Source: Brasilonema sp. CT11
GTDB lineage: Bacteria; Cyanobacteriota; Cyanobacteriia; Cyanobacteriales; Nostocaceae
NCBI RefSeq assembly: GCF_017982655.1
Contig: NZ_JABXYX010000017.1
Location: 1 to 64,000, forward strand
Length of the DNA stretch: 64,000 bases
Reading direction: 5' to 3'
The notes under the pieces: model-generated
The model's database searches: none
What the model was told of the DNA's origin: nothing
The model's input: only the letters and a program-made list of their open reading frames with translations
Translations under genes and position numbers: made by a program
Part shown: positions 9,226-17,995 of the stretch, in pieces
Position numbering within the stretch: position 1 is the stretch's first letter
Layout of the letters: every line of letters starts with the position of its first letter

Positions 9226-12200
9226 TTACAGTTGGACTTCTTGTTGATTATACAGGTAGAAATAATGACCTCTCAAAGCCATCAAATCATCATGGCTTCC
9301 TTGTTCTATAACTTTACCATTATCCATCACCACAATAATATCTGCATTCCTAATAGTGTTGAGACGGTGGGTGATAAAAAACACTGTGTTACCCTTGAAT
9401 GTCTCTGCTAAATTCAGACAAACTTGCCGTTCGGTAGGGTAATCTAATGCGCTCGTTGCTTCGTCTAAAACTAATAATTTTGGTCTTTGTAAGACAGAAC
9501 GAGCAATAGCTATTCTTTGTCTTTGTCCACCAGAAAGTCCAGCCCCTCTTTCGCCCACTCGCGTATTATAACCATTGGGCAAGCTCATAATAAATTCGTG
9601 TGCAGCGGCAACTTTTGAAGCTTCAATAATTTCCTCAGTTGATGCATCAGGATTCGTCAGAGCAATATTTTCCTGAACCGTTCCATCAAATAACAGCGTC
9701 TCTTGAGGAACGACACCAAGCTGTCGTCGTAGAGAATAAAGTTCTACTTTGGCAATGTCGTAATCATCAATTAAAATTCTACCAGCTTCGGGTTCGTAAA
9801 GTCGCAGCAGCAACTTCATCATTGTACTTTTACCAGAACCGCTTTGCCCGACTATTCCAACAAATTTACCTGCGGGAAAATTAATAGTAACATTGCAAAG
9901 TTGCAATGGTCCATTGCTTGCAAACCTGAAGGCAACATTGTCATATTTCACTGATCCAACAACCGGAGGTAATGTGATATTGTCGCGGTCTTTCTCTGCT
10001 TCTTGTGGCGTATCGACAATATCACTTAAACGCTCTAAGGATAAGGCAGTTTCTTGGAAGTTCTGCCAGAGCTGAGCTAATCGTAATATGGGGCTTGTAA
10101 CGTAACCTGAAATAATCCTAAAAGCAATTAATTCTCCTAAGCTCAACTCTCCTTCAAGTACCAAATACGATCCCACCCATAAAACAAGTAAGCTGCTGAG
10201 TTTATTGAAAAAGTTACTTGTTGAATTGGCAAGAGTGGAAGTGACCACAGTTTTAAAGCCAGCCCCCACATACCGAGCATAACGCTCTTGCCAAGAAAAA
10301 CGCGCTCGTAACTCAATATTTTGCGCTTTTACTGTTTGAATTCCTGACATCACCTCAACCAAATAAGATTGAGTTTCGGCATTGCGTTCGGCTTTGCCTC
10401 GTAGTTGTCTGCTGACCGTGGGAGATGCAACCATAGTAATAGCAATAAAGACTGGAATTGTAATCAAACCAACAAAGGTTAATTTCCAGCTATAAAATAA
10501 CATCACGATGATATAAACCACCGAGAAAAGTGCATCTAAACCTACGGTTAAAGCAGTCCCAGTCAGAAACTGACGAATATTCTCTAATTCATTGATGCGA
10601 GTGGAAAGTTCCCCCACAGGTCTGCGTTCAAAATAACGTAGCGGTAAACGCAGCATATGGTCGATGATTTCCGATCCCAAACCCATATCAATGCGGTTGG
10701 TTGTATCCACAAATAAGTAAGTCCGCAAAGTCGTAAGCACTGCTTCAAACAGACCGACAACTAATAACAAAACACCCAAAACGTGCAGAGTACTGATACT
10801 GTTTTGGGTAATAACTTTGTCGATAATCATCTGAACGACTAGAGGATTTGCCAGCGCAGCCAATTGTACGAACAAGGAAGCAACAAAGACTTCTATCAAA
10901 ACTCGGCGATAACGCGACAAATAAGGAAGAAACCACTGTACACCAAAGCGTTGCTGAGGGGTTGCTGGTGTGGAAGACAGGAGCAAGACTCTAAACTGAG
11001 GCGGGTAAGTGCTTTCTTCGACTTCTAACTGGTTAATAAACTCAGCGGGTTTGAAGCGTAGAATTCCCTTCGATGGGACACCAACAACAATATTGCGCTC
11101 ACTTGTTTCATAAAGAACAGCATAGCTGTCACCATAACGAATCAAGGCTGGTGTGGGTATGCGCGTCACAGCAGAAGTGGGGACATCCACCAACTGTACT
11201 TTTAATCCTGTTAACTCTGCCAGGTAAGCACATAGCTGAAACGATATCACACCCTGACGGTTCATCTGATCGTTGAAAATGCGGCGAACCACTTCCCGTC
11301 GAAACGGCATTTCCAAGTGTTTGGCTAACATTTGAAAACAGGCGATCGCCGAATTGAGTTGTCCCCTACCCCCAAAAAATGGATATTTTCTAGTTTTTTG
11401 TTTCTCTTGCGCCTGTGAGGGTTGTGGTGGTATTTCTTCGTCCGCTGCGTATGGAATCTCTAAGTCTGTTGTCTGTGACTCACTTTCGTCTATTGGATAC
11501 TGTTGTCTGTCTATACTGTCTAGCAGTAACATATCAGATCGCAGCATTCCCAACAACCGCGCCGGAGTATTCCCTTGTACCTCAACTGTCTGATGCAAAT
11601 CACTCAATTCCAATCTGGAACCCACAGAGAAGCCCTTGACTGTTCCACCGCCACTGACAAACCAAATATAATCGTTATCTGGTTGATTTAATAAAGTTTT
11701 TCCTGGTGGCAGGTTATGTACTTTTGCTCCAGCCCAAGCGTCTTGAGTCAGTTCTTTGAGTTTAGTGCTGCCTAAAGCTTGCACTTCCTTTTGAAGAGTA
11801 AGGATATCAAAAACTTCCATCAAATGACAGCGGTTTTGACGAGCCTCCGTAAAAGCTGGGTACATCGCGAGTAAGCGTAAATACTCCGCTGCACTCAATG
11901 TTATACAGATAACTTCGCTGGAAGCTATTGTAATCTCGCACGCAGTTTGACGTAATAGACTAATTTCGCCCAAAACTGCGCCTGGTTCCAGCAAGTTCAA
12001 CGTCGTTGGCATATTTGTACGTGGATCATATGCCAACAGACGAGCTTTGCCTTCATAAATGATTGTGACTCGATCAGGAACTTGTTCTTTACCGATAATC
12101 TTTTGACCTATACGGTAACGCAAAGGTTGCAGCTTTTGTGATAAAGAAGCCATGACCTCAGGTGGTAAGCGATCAAAACCCTCTAGGGTGGCGACAAATT

Positions 12201-12231
12201 CTTGGAAAGCAGAGATCTTACTGTAAACCAT
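9226..12231 (-). CDS. ABC exporter with N-terminal cyclic-nucleotide-binding and degenerate C39 peptidase-like domains
   Basis: 1001 residues, longer than ordinary HlyB/SunT exporters (about 700) because of an N-terminal cyclic-nucleotide-binding-like domain (about 18-135, with EPGAVLGEISLL) and a linker. A C39-like domain follows (about 285-420), then six-helix ABC membrane domain (about 435-720) and ATPase (about 750-995): Walker A GQSGSGKST near residue 800, signature LSGGQRQR, Walker B LLVLDEATSALD, H-loop THRLN. In the C39-like domain the position expected for the catalytic Cys reads NSAIACF (Ser in place of Cys) and the catalytic His position reads DSYAVLYE (Ser for His), so it is probably a substrate-docking domain rather than a peptidase. 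With the HlyD gene downstream it forms a type I secretion system; the substrate is not in evidence. Confidence 0.92.
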   Translation of the reverse strand: MVYSKISAFQEFVATLEGFDRLPPEVMASLSQKLQPLRYRIGQKIIGKEQVPDRVTIIYEGKARLLAYDPRTNMPTTLNLLEPGAVLGEISLLRQTACEITIASSEVICITLSAAEYLRLLAMYPAFTEARQNRCHLMEVFDILTLQKEVQALGSTKLKELTQDAWAGAKVHNLPPGKTLLNQPDNDYIWFVSGGGTVKGFSVGSRLELSDLHQTVEVQGNTPARLLGMLRSDMLLLDSIDRQQYPIDESESQTTDLEIPYAADEEIPPQPSQAQEKQKTRKYPFFGGRGQLNSAIACFQMLAKHLEMPFRREVVRRIFNDQMNRQGVISFQLCAYLAELTGLKVQLVDVPTSAVTRIPTPALIRYGDSYAVLYETSERNIVVGVPSKGILRFKPAEFINQLEVEESTYPPQFRVLLLSSTPATPQQRFGVQWFLPYLSRYRRVLIEVFVASLFVQLAALANPLVVQMIIDKVITQNSISTLHVLGVLLLVVGLFEAVLTTLRTYLFVDTTNRIDMGLGSEIIDHMLRLPLRYFERRPVGELSTRINELENIRQFLTGTALTVGLDALFSVVYIIVMLFYSWKLTFVGLITIPVFIAITMVASPTVSRQLRGKAERNAETQSYLVEVMSGIQTVKAQNIELRARFSWQERYARYVGAGFKTVVTSTLANSTSNFFNKLSSLLVLWVGSYLVLEGELSLGELIAFRIISGYVTSPILRLAQLWQNFQETALSLERLSDIVDTPQEAEKDRDNITLPPVVGSVKYDNVAFRFASNGPLQLCNVTINFPAGKFVGIVGQSGSGKSTMMKLLLRLYEPEAGRILIDDYDIAKVELYSLRRQLGVVPQETLLFDGTVQENIALTNPDASTEEIIEASKVAAAHEFIMSLPNGYNTRVGERGAGLSGGQRQRIAIARSVLQRPKLLVLDEATSALDYPTERQVCLNLAETFKGNTVFFITHRLNTIRNADIIVVMDNGKVIEQGSHDDLMALRGHYFYLYNQQEVQL

Positions 12232-12471
12232 ATCACATAAAATTGGGGATTAAGAGTTCAGAGTAAAGAAGAAATCTAATTTTTCTACGTATTCTAAGTA
12301 TATACACCCAAATACCTGCTTCCGAAAAAGCTCATTTCGTGAAATAATATTTTTTCGTGGCTTATCGTATACGCCCATAAGGCACGTTACCATAAATTAT
12401 ACTAAAACAAAGTAAGTTAAAATACCATTACAATGTTAACTTCTACTACTAAATCTATCATCTATGCAATT

Positions 12472-12633
12472 TCAGACTATTACATTTGTCAGTTCTGCAC
12501 GACCACTCACTTTTGCCACCAAATCTAAAAATATACTTTGCATAGGGTAAAGAAATGCAGTTTTTTCCATCAGTAATGGCAAAACTTCTGTAGCAGTCAG
12601 CTTTTTATTAGCTAATTGTAAAACTAGAGACAT
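12472..12633 (-). pseudogene. 53-residue ORF, possibly a parvulin (PpiC/SurA-like) N-terminal remnant
   Basis: A short ORF with ATG at 12633 and a GGAAG ribosome-site-like sequence eight bases upstream, lying 240 nt upstream of the ABC exporter on the same strand. Its start (MSLVLQLANKKLTATEVLPL) resembles the N-terminus of cyanobacterial peptidyl-prolyl isomerases that often precede this kind of ABC/HlyD pair. It ends at TGA after 53 residues, far short of such an enzyme, and no continuation was recognised in other frames. It may be a truncated gene or a real small protein; the resemblance is from memory and unverified. Confidence 0.35.
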
Positions 12634-12935
12634 CTGATGACTTCCTAGCCTTACTACTTTGAGTTACTGCTATTGCAGATTATTTCAGATTGGAGATCAC
12701 TAAAATATAGATACTATATTATGAATAGATTAAAGTTACATAAATGATTATTTTTTGGTTTGATTTGTCTTTTTTTTCTTTGCTTAAAGTTTTTATTAAT
12801 GAAAATTTTATTTAATTCTATTTAAGAAACTTGCAGATTTAGCAGTAATTCTTTATAAATTTCCTTAGTCGTTCAATCAAAATTTACATTTTGTTATATC
12901 ATTTGTTAATTCTATAGCAATCACAAATAGTTTGT
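12634..12935. other. AT-rich non-coding stretch
   Basis: Very AT-rich with long T runs (TTTGTCTTTTTTTTCTTTGC near 12765) and no recognisable gene, RNA or hairpin with a T tail. It is presumably promoter and leader for the ORF and ABC gene on the minus strand. The base composition contrasts sharply with the GC-rich repeat that follows. Confidence 0.5.
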
Positions 12936-12939
12936 GAAT

Positions 12940-13215
12940 AATCCGCGGGGATCGCAATCGACGGGAAACGCAGCCACTGCTCGACTAGGGTTTCCCGGCA
13001 TAAAGGAGCCGCTTTCGCCTGGGCGGGTCTCCCGACTTGAGGAGCCACTGCGTTGCGGAGCCAGTGCTGCAGGAGGGTTTCCCTCCGTAGGCATCTGGCG
13101 TTGGGGTTCCCCCCGTTGTAGCATGTGGCGTGCGTCTGGCGTCAGGTGGCGTCCAAGACTGCGATCCCTTCACCGCTAGCCGCAAGAGGGGCGCTGCGCT
13201 AACGCGCTTGGCAGA
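12940..13215. repeat. GC-rich quasi-tandem interspersed repeat block
   Basis: A non-coding block built from recurring modules: GGGTTTCCC, GGGTCTCCC, GGAGGGTTTCCCTCC and GGGGTTCCCCCC, alternating with GGAGCC(A/G)CTGCG-like modules. The 16-mer GGGGTTCCCCCCGTTG at 13103-13118 recurs exactly at 30340-30355. Both strands have open frames here, but they are compositional and carry no protein-like pattern. It lies between the secretion operon's upstream region and the 3' end of the HAD gene. Confidence 0.75.
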
Positions 13216-13275
13216 TTTTTCTATTGTTATGATCCAACCCTCAAGCTTTGTGCTTGGTGGGGAGGATCTCAACAA

Positions 13276-13926
13276 CTAATTCTGACGATTTATCCAAATG
13301 CCTCTTAGCCCAGCTCCCCTCGCTCCGTGATAATCTTCTGTGAGACTGTCACCAATATGCCATGCAGCCTCTGATGAACACTTATGTTTTTCCAAAGCTA
13401 TGGCAAAGATTTTGCTATCAGGTTTGGCGGCACCTGCTTGAGTGCAAATAGTGATAGACTCAAAAAACTCTCTGATCTCCAAACTTTGTAACACTGAGTA
13501 AATACGAGAATCGAAATTCGATAGTATTCCCAGTTCTATTCCCATCCGCCGCCAGCTAACCAAAGCTGGCAAGACATCGGGATAGATAAACCACGGATTA
13601 GCTGTACCAAAGTGAATATAGAGTTCACTAAAAAAAGTCGAAAAATCAGAAAACTTCTGGATAACACCTGCTTGTTCAAAAGTGTTTCGCGCGATGTCAA
13701 GCCACCAATCAAACTCCCGTTGGGGAATGTCTTGTTCCTCTGCATCTGGAAATACAGGGGGTAGCGCAGCTTTAAAACTCTGTATAAATGTTTTGTTTAA
13801 AGTATCAGCAGAAACTTCGACTCCAAACTCCTGCGCTATCTGAGTGTAGATTTCTCCTACACTGCCTTTCACCCCAAAAAGTGTGCCAACAGCATCTAAA
13901 AAGATAACTCGCGGTTTTTCCTTCAT
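13276..13926 (-). CDS. HAD-IA family hydrolase (HDHD3-like)
   Basis: 216 residues. The haloacid dehalogenase motifs are in order: motif I FLDAVGTL (nucleophile Asp11), motif II LSNFD, motif III Lys in KPDSKIF and motif IV HIGDSLTEDYHGA. A helical cap domain fills about 20-95. The second Asp of the usual DxD is Val here (D-A-V), as in HDHD3-type relatives, so classical phosphatase activity is uncertain. The substrate cannot be read from the sequence. It sits 79 nt downstream of ndbB on the same strand, so the two may share a transcript. Confidence 0.9.
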   Translation of the reverse strand: MKEKPRVIFLDAVGTLFGVKGSVGEIYTQIAQEFGVEVSADTLNKTFIQSFKAALPPVFPDAEEQDIPQREFDWWLDIARNTFEQAGVIQKFSDFSTFFSELYIHFGTANPWFIYPDVLPALVSWRRMGIELGILSNFDSRIYSVLQSLEIREFFESITICTQAGAAKPDSKIFAIALEKHKCSSEAAWHIGDSLTEDYHGARGAGLRGIWINRQN

Positions 13927-14005
13927 AAACTATCACTGACTCGCTATTAGCTATCTACCTATCTCCACTGACTCAAACAGTCCTGTATGCCAAGTGTGTA
14001 ATTTT

Positions 14006-15202
14006 TTATTTTCTATAAAGTGTCTCTACAATCGGACGAGTAAGCCAGTTAAAACCAACTTTGAGTTTATGATCTAAGGTTGGTAGCCGATAAAGATAGG
14101 CAAGACGACGCGCGACGTATGCTAACGAACCTTCGAGTTTGATGCCTAAACCAGTCAGGGTGGCACTGTCTATTCCCAATGCCATCATTTCACCTAAGAA
14201 CTGATAGCGGAAGGGAAGCAAAGGACGATTTGTCAAAGTTGCCCAAATATTCCAACCAACGTAATCTGCTTGTTGGAAAGCAGCCTGTGCTGTTCCAGGG
14301 ACTTGCTTACCTTCAGCATCAAGGCAATCTGCTAAATCTCCCAAGGCAAAAATTTCGGGATGATCGTGGACTTGGAGAGTTGATGTGGTGCTAATTTGAC
14401 CACGTTGATTTTGTTTGACAGGGAGGTTTTGTACGACAGGTGATACCCGCGTTCCCACTGTCCAAATCACCAAATCCACAGGAATTGTGTCTACTTGATT
14501 TTTATACTCTAATGAGATGCTGTCTTGAGCAATTGCTTCTACCTTAGTTTCTAAATCGAGAAATACACCTCGTGCTTCTATTGCTTTGTTAGCTGCTTGT
14601 CTGTTGAAGTCTGGCGAGGTTCGCAAAATTTGGTCAGATATTTCAATCAGCCGAAATCGTCCTCTTTCCCCAAGTCTATCTGCGAGTTTGCAAGCTAACT
14701 CTACACCACTGTAACCAGCACCAACTATAGCTACCCTGATTTTATCTGCATCCGATTCTTCTAAAACTCGCAGGCGTTCTTCCAAACGATACGCATCTGC
14801 AATAGTCCGAAACGAATAGGCGTAAGATGTTGCTCCAGGGACAGTATCCAACGGTGTTTCACCACCTAGCGCTAACACCAATTGATCATAGGAAATTTCT
14901 GGTCCATCCTGTAAATGTACACGTTGCTGGTCTATGTCAATTTCTGATACAAAACCTTGACAAAAACGTACACCTGTAGTTACAAAAAGTTCTTGATAAG
15001 GTGGGGCAATTTCCCAGGTTTGCAATTCCCCAGTCAGAAGTTCGTACAGAAGAGGAGAGAAAATAAAGCGATCGCTGTGATCCACCAGAACTATTTCGGG
15101 TCTTTGCAAAGGTTCCCAAGGAAGCTGGCTCAAGCGCAGAGCAGTATGGAGACCACCAAAGCCTCCACCAAGGATACAAATTCTAGCAGGTTGTTGAGTC
15201 AT
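14006..15202 (-). CDS. ndbB: type II NAD(P)H dehydrogenase, NdbB type (demethylphylloquinone reductase-like)
   Basis: 398 residues, matching the short NdbB class rather than the longer NdbA/NdbC. FAD-binding motif GGGFGG is at 12-17, the second dinucleotide (NAD) motif VGAGYSGVEL near 160-170, and the third flavin motif FALGDLADC near 300. The early sequence RFIFSPLLYELLTGELQTWE is characteristic of NdbB. In Synechocystis the homologue reduces demethylphylloquinone in vitamin K1 synthesis; that function is inferred here by family. The C-terminus lacks a clear membrane helix, so membrane attachment would be peripheral. The gene is followed by the HAD hydrolase on the same strand. Confidence 0.88.
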   Translation of the reverse strand: MTQQPARICILGGGFGGLHTALRLSQLPWEPLQRPEIVLVDHSDRFIFSPLLYELLTGELQTWEIAPPYQELFVTTGVRFCQGFVSEIDIDQQRVHLQDGPEISYDQLVLALGGETPLDTVPGATSYAYSFRTIADAYRLEERLRVLEESDADKIRVAIVGAGYSGVELACKLADRLGERGRFRLIEISDQILRTSPDFNRQAANKAIEARGVFLDLETKVEAIAQDSISLEYKNQVDTIPVDLVIWTVGTRVSPVVQNLPVKQNQRGQISTTSTLQVHDHPEIFALGDLADCLDAEGKQVPGTAQAAFQQADYVGWNIWATLTNRPLLPFRYQFLGEMMALGIDSATLTGLGIKLEGSLAYVARRLAYLYRLPTLDHKLKVGFNWLTRPIVETLYRK

Positions 15203-15242
15203 CGGTAAGCGCGGAAGGTCAATGCCAGCGGGGTAATTTCTT

Positions 15243-15514
15243 TCAGTGTACTGATTTCTTGTGGTTTGTCGCCATTAACCAGCAATCCCAGCACTTTCCT
15301 TCGTGAAGTTCGTGTTGTGGTAATATTTTTAGCTTGACAAAGCCGCATTTTTCATAGCAACGGATTGCACGAGTGTTCCACACACGTGGATCGATGACAA
15401 ATTTGCTGGGCTTGCAGTTGTTCAAAAATATAGTTTAGAGCCAATGAAATGACTTTTGTGCCAATTCCTTTATTGAAACTTTTTTGATCAACTTTATAAA
15501 TTTGATTTAAATCA
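15243..15514 (-). pseudogene. GNAT acetyltransferase (AAC(6')-like) remnant, frameshifted and 5'-truncated
   Basis: Reading the minus strand, 15514 to about 15410 encodes VDQKSFNKGIGTKVISLALN then YIFEQLQAQ, the acetyl-CoA-binding part of a GNAT. The continuation is in another frame: KFVIDPRVWNTRAIRCYEK, then CGF and HELHEGKCWDCWLM, the C-terminal half, ending at 15243. The pieces join near 15410 after a one-base shift, and the N-terminal half is missing because the DUF1345 gene ends right there. It is therefore a dead acetyltransferase gene of the aminoglycoside 6'-acetyltransferase-like family. Confidence 0.75.
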
Positions 15515-16163
15515 GGGCGGCAATAATATTAATGCTCATAGCTAAAATACTAGTATTAAAAAAGAAGGATAAGATTCCGTGTAGCAAAGTCAAACGCCTC
15601 ATTGAACGTGATATTGTCTGTACATCTGAGACTTGACTAGTCATGCCAATCACAAAAGAAAAATATAGAAAGTCCCAATAATCTGGTTCTTCGTCATTAG
15701 GAAAATCTAAACCACCAGCTATTTGCTCTGTATTACTATTATCAACTTGATAATAAGTACGTGCGTATTGCATGGCAAAGATAGTATGCACTAATAACCA
15801 AGAACTGATAATCGTCATCACAGCAAGCGTGACGTGTAGGGTTAATAGAATCGTTGACAAACTTTTTGTATTACCAGTGAGCAAAAACCCAATCGCTAAA
15901 ACACTTGCACAAGCAGAAGCGATAATTAAGGTTAAAATAGCCACACGTCCTTGATATTCAAGTTGCGCGAAACGGCGCATCTTTTGTGGAGTTGCCCTGA
16001 ACATTATCCACCAAGTCAAGCCTAAGAAACAGTCAGCGCCTAAGTTCCAAGCACAGAGAGTGCGCGTAGGTAAGCGCAGCCAAGACGGCAATAGTACACA
16101 GACTAATACTCCAATACCAACAGAGATAATCAGTCGGTGCCGAGAATCAGAGTTTTTTAACAA
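15507..16163 (-). CDS. DUF1345 membrane protein
   Basis: 218 residues with about five hydrophobic segments: ISVGIGVLVCVLLPSWL, LGADCFLGLTWWIMF, ILTLIIASACASVLAIGFLL, TLAVMTIISSWLLVHTIF and a C-terminal LHGILSFFFNTSILAMSI. The loop YWDFLYFSFVIGMTSQVSD is the most characteristic DUF1345 sequence. It is an inner-membrane protein of unknown function. Its stop codon touches the decayed acetyltransferase fragment, which shows that the two were brought together by a deletion. It is divergent from the TerC gene across a 400-nt spacer. Confidence 0.88.
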   Translation of the reverse strand: MLKNSDSRHRLIISVGIGVLVCVLLPSWLRLPTRTLCAWNLGADCFLGLTWWIMFRATPQKMRRFAQLEYQGRVAILTLIIASACASVLAIGFLLTGNTKSLSTILLTLHVTLAVMTIISSWLLVHTIFAMQYARTYYQVDNSNTEQIAGGLDFPNDEEPDYWDFLYFSFVIGMTSQVSDVQTISRSMRRLTLLHGILSFFFNTSILAMSINIIAALI

Positions 16164-16562
16164 TTTTTTAAGTCCAACCCAAAAATGATTATTGGTAATT
16201 GAATCCTACCAAGTCAATTGACTCAAAAAACTACTTGAGTTAGAGGATGTTTCAAAAGTCTGATTTCAGACTTTATCTTGGTAACTATAAGTCGCATGAG
16301 AGTTGCAGCAGATTGCACACAAGCCCTATTCCTTACGCAGTCGCAATCGCCGTGGAAAACGTGGGTACATTCCTTGGCTCGGGTGTTTCCTAAGCATTGC
16401 TCCTCTCTACTCTGGTGCTCGGGTGCTCCCCCTAATCCTGATTCGCTTTGAGAATTTGCCGTCCACACGTTAAGCTTAATAAAAGTAGCATTTTATTGCG
16501 CTTTGTATATTAAGATTACGATTTGTGGTAATTTTTGATTTTTGCTCTTTAAGAAAACTGGA
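16164..16562. other. divergent intergenic region with repeat remnants
   Basis: It holds TTAGAGGATGTTTCAAAAGTC (from 16240), very like the terminal inverted repeat of the element at 54243-54418, followed by a hairpin AAAGTCTG/CAGACTTT (16255-16262 and 16267-16274). A GC-rich interspersed block (about 16310-16440) with GGTGCTCGGGTGCTCCCCC-like modules follows. No gene is recognised. Promoters for the divergent DUF1345 and TerC genes should lie here but I cannot place them. Confidence 0.5.
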
Positions 16563-17294
16563 ATGCTAGATAGAATATTCGATTACCTTCAGTTCCATTT
16601 CAGCATTGAAGCTTCTATAGTGCTGCTGGTGCTCATATTTTTAGAGGCAATACTGTCTGCTGACAACGCGATCGCTCTGGCTGCGATCGCCCAAGGACTA
16701 GAAGACAAGGATCTCGAAGAGCAGGCGCTGAATATTGGTTTAGTATTCGCTTATGTCCTGCGAATCACCTTACTTCTAACAGCCACCTGGGTGCAACAGT
16801 TCTGGCAGTTTGAGTTACTAGGTGCAGCTTACCTGCTGTGGCTAGTATTCCAACATTTTACTTCCGATCAAGCCGATGACAATCAAGACCACGGTCCCAG
16901 GTTTAGTTCTCTGTGGCAAGTGATCCCCATTATTGCCTTCACAGATTTGGCGTTTTCTCTTGATAGCGTTACGACTGCGATCGCTGTTTCTAATGAAACG
17001 TGGCTTGTGGTTACGGGCACAACCATTGGTGTTGTGACTCTGCGCTTTATGGCAGGTTTGTTTATTCGTTGGTTAGATGAATTTGTCCACTTGGAAGATG
17101 CAGGTTATATGACTGTGGCATTGGTGGGCTTGCGATTACTGCTTAGAGTCGTGAACAATTCTTTGGTACCGCCAGAATGGTTTATGATTACTGCGATCGC
17201 TCTCATCTTGGCATGGGGATTTTCTAAGCGAACCCACTCAGAAGAAATAGAAGAACAAAATAAACCCGAAGTCATGGAAGGAAGTAGAGAGTAG
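16563..17294 (+). CDS. TerC family integral membrane protein
   Basis: 243 residues from the ATG at 16563; a TTG seven codons upstream is in frame but less likely. Several membrane helices carry the two signature acidic motifs, LSADNAIALA near residue 33 and FSLDSVTTAI near 132, whose Asp residues are thought to bind metal. TerC-family proteins have been linked to manganese export and to metal loading of exported enzymes; tellurite resistance is only the historical name. The gene stands alone and is convergent with ndk. Confidence 0.9.
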   Translation: MLDRIFDYLQFHFSIEASIVLLVLIFLEAILSADNAIALAAIAQGLEDKDLEEQALNIGLVFAYVLRITLLLTATWVQQFWQFELLGAAYLLWLVFQHFTSDQADDNQDHGPRFSSLWQVIPIIAFTDLAFSLDSVTTAIAVSNETWLVVTGTTIGVVTLRFMAGLFIRWLDEFVHLEDAGYMTVALVGLRLLLRVVNNSLVPPEWFMITAIALILAWGFSKRTHSEEIEEQNKPEVMEGSRE

Positions 17295-17363
17295 GAGCCA
17301 GATGAGGGAGTCAAGGAGTGAGGGAAAATATCCTTGGCTCCTCATCAATTCTCGCTTCCTAAA

Positions 17364-17813
17364 TTACTCGTGTAACCAAGGTGTTATGGTTGGTTGCCAA
17401 GAAACTAATTCTTCTTCTTTAAACCACAGAGACACTTCCCGTTGTGCTGTTTCGACAGCATCGGAACCGTGGATGAGATTGCGACCAATATTAATGCCTA
17501 AATCACCTCGAATTGTCCCTGGTTCTGCCGAAAGTGGGTTTGTTGCGCCAATGATTTTTCTGGCAGATGCGACAACGCCTTCGCCTTCCCAAACCATTCC
17601 TACGACTGGGCCAGAAGTGATAAAATCTACCAACCCAGCAAAAAAAGGTCTTTCGCGGTGAACGTCGTAGTGCTGTTGAGCCAATTCCTGACTAACTTTT
17701 AATAATTTCAAACCAACAAGGGTAAAGCCTTTCTCTTCAAAGCGACTGATAATTTCACCTACCAATCCACGTTGCACGCCATCGGGCTTAATTGCTAAAA
17801 ATGTACGTTCCAA
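17364..17813 (-). CDS. ndk: nucleoside diphosphate kinase
   Basis: 149 residues, full family length. It transfers the gamma phosphate of ATP to nucleoside diphosphates through a phosphohistidine: the active-site His115 lies in RNLIHGSD, with the nucleotide-binding KPDGVQRG near the N-terminus and [15 protein letters not shown] before the active site. The start follows an AGGAG-like sequence (GAGGAGATAG on the minus strand). A short GC-rich repeat lies upstream (about 17850-17920). It is a single gene, convergent with TerC. Confidence 0.98.
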   Translation of the reverse strand: MERTFLAIKPDGVQRGLVGEIISRFEEKGFTLVGLKLLKVSQELAQQHYDVHRERPFFAGLVDFITSGPVVGMVWEGEGVVASARKIIGATNPLSAEPGTIRGDLGINIGRNLIHGSDAVETAQREVSLWFKEEELVSWQPTITPWLHE

Positions 17814-17995
17814 AACTATCTCCTCAAATTTACTGAATTTGTCTTTTGGGAGCCAGCGCTATGCAGGACGATCTCCTGCACCTTGGCGAAGGGCTCTCCC
17901 GTTAGGCGTTCACCAATAGTGTGCCACAGGCATACCAGAAGGGTCGTTTGTCTTCTCTGATTTGTCAAGAATTAATGACAAATTAGGAGTGAGTG

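Noticed and set aside
12921-13275. Open frames of 67-96 codons on both strands of the GC-rich block
   Set aside because: They run through repetitive GC-rich modules, overlap on both strands and show no protein-like pattern or ribosome site.
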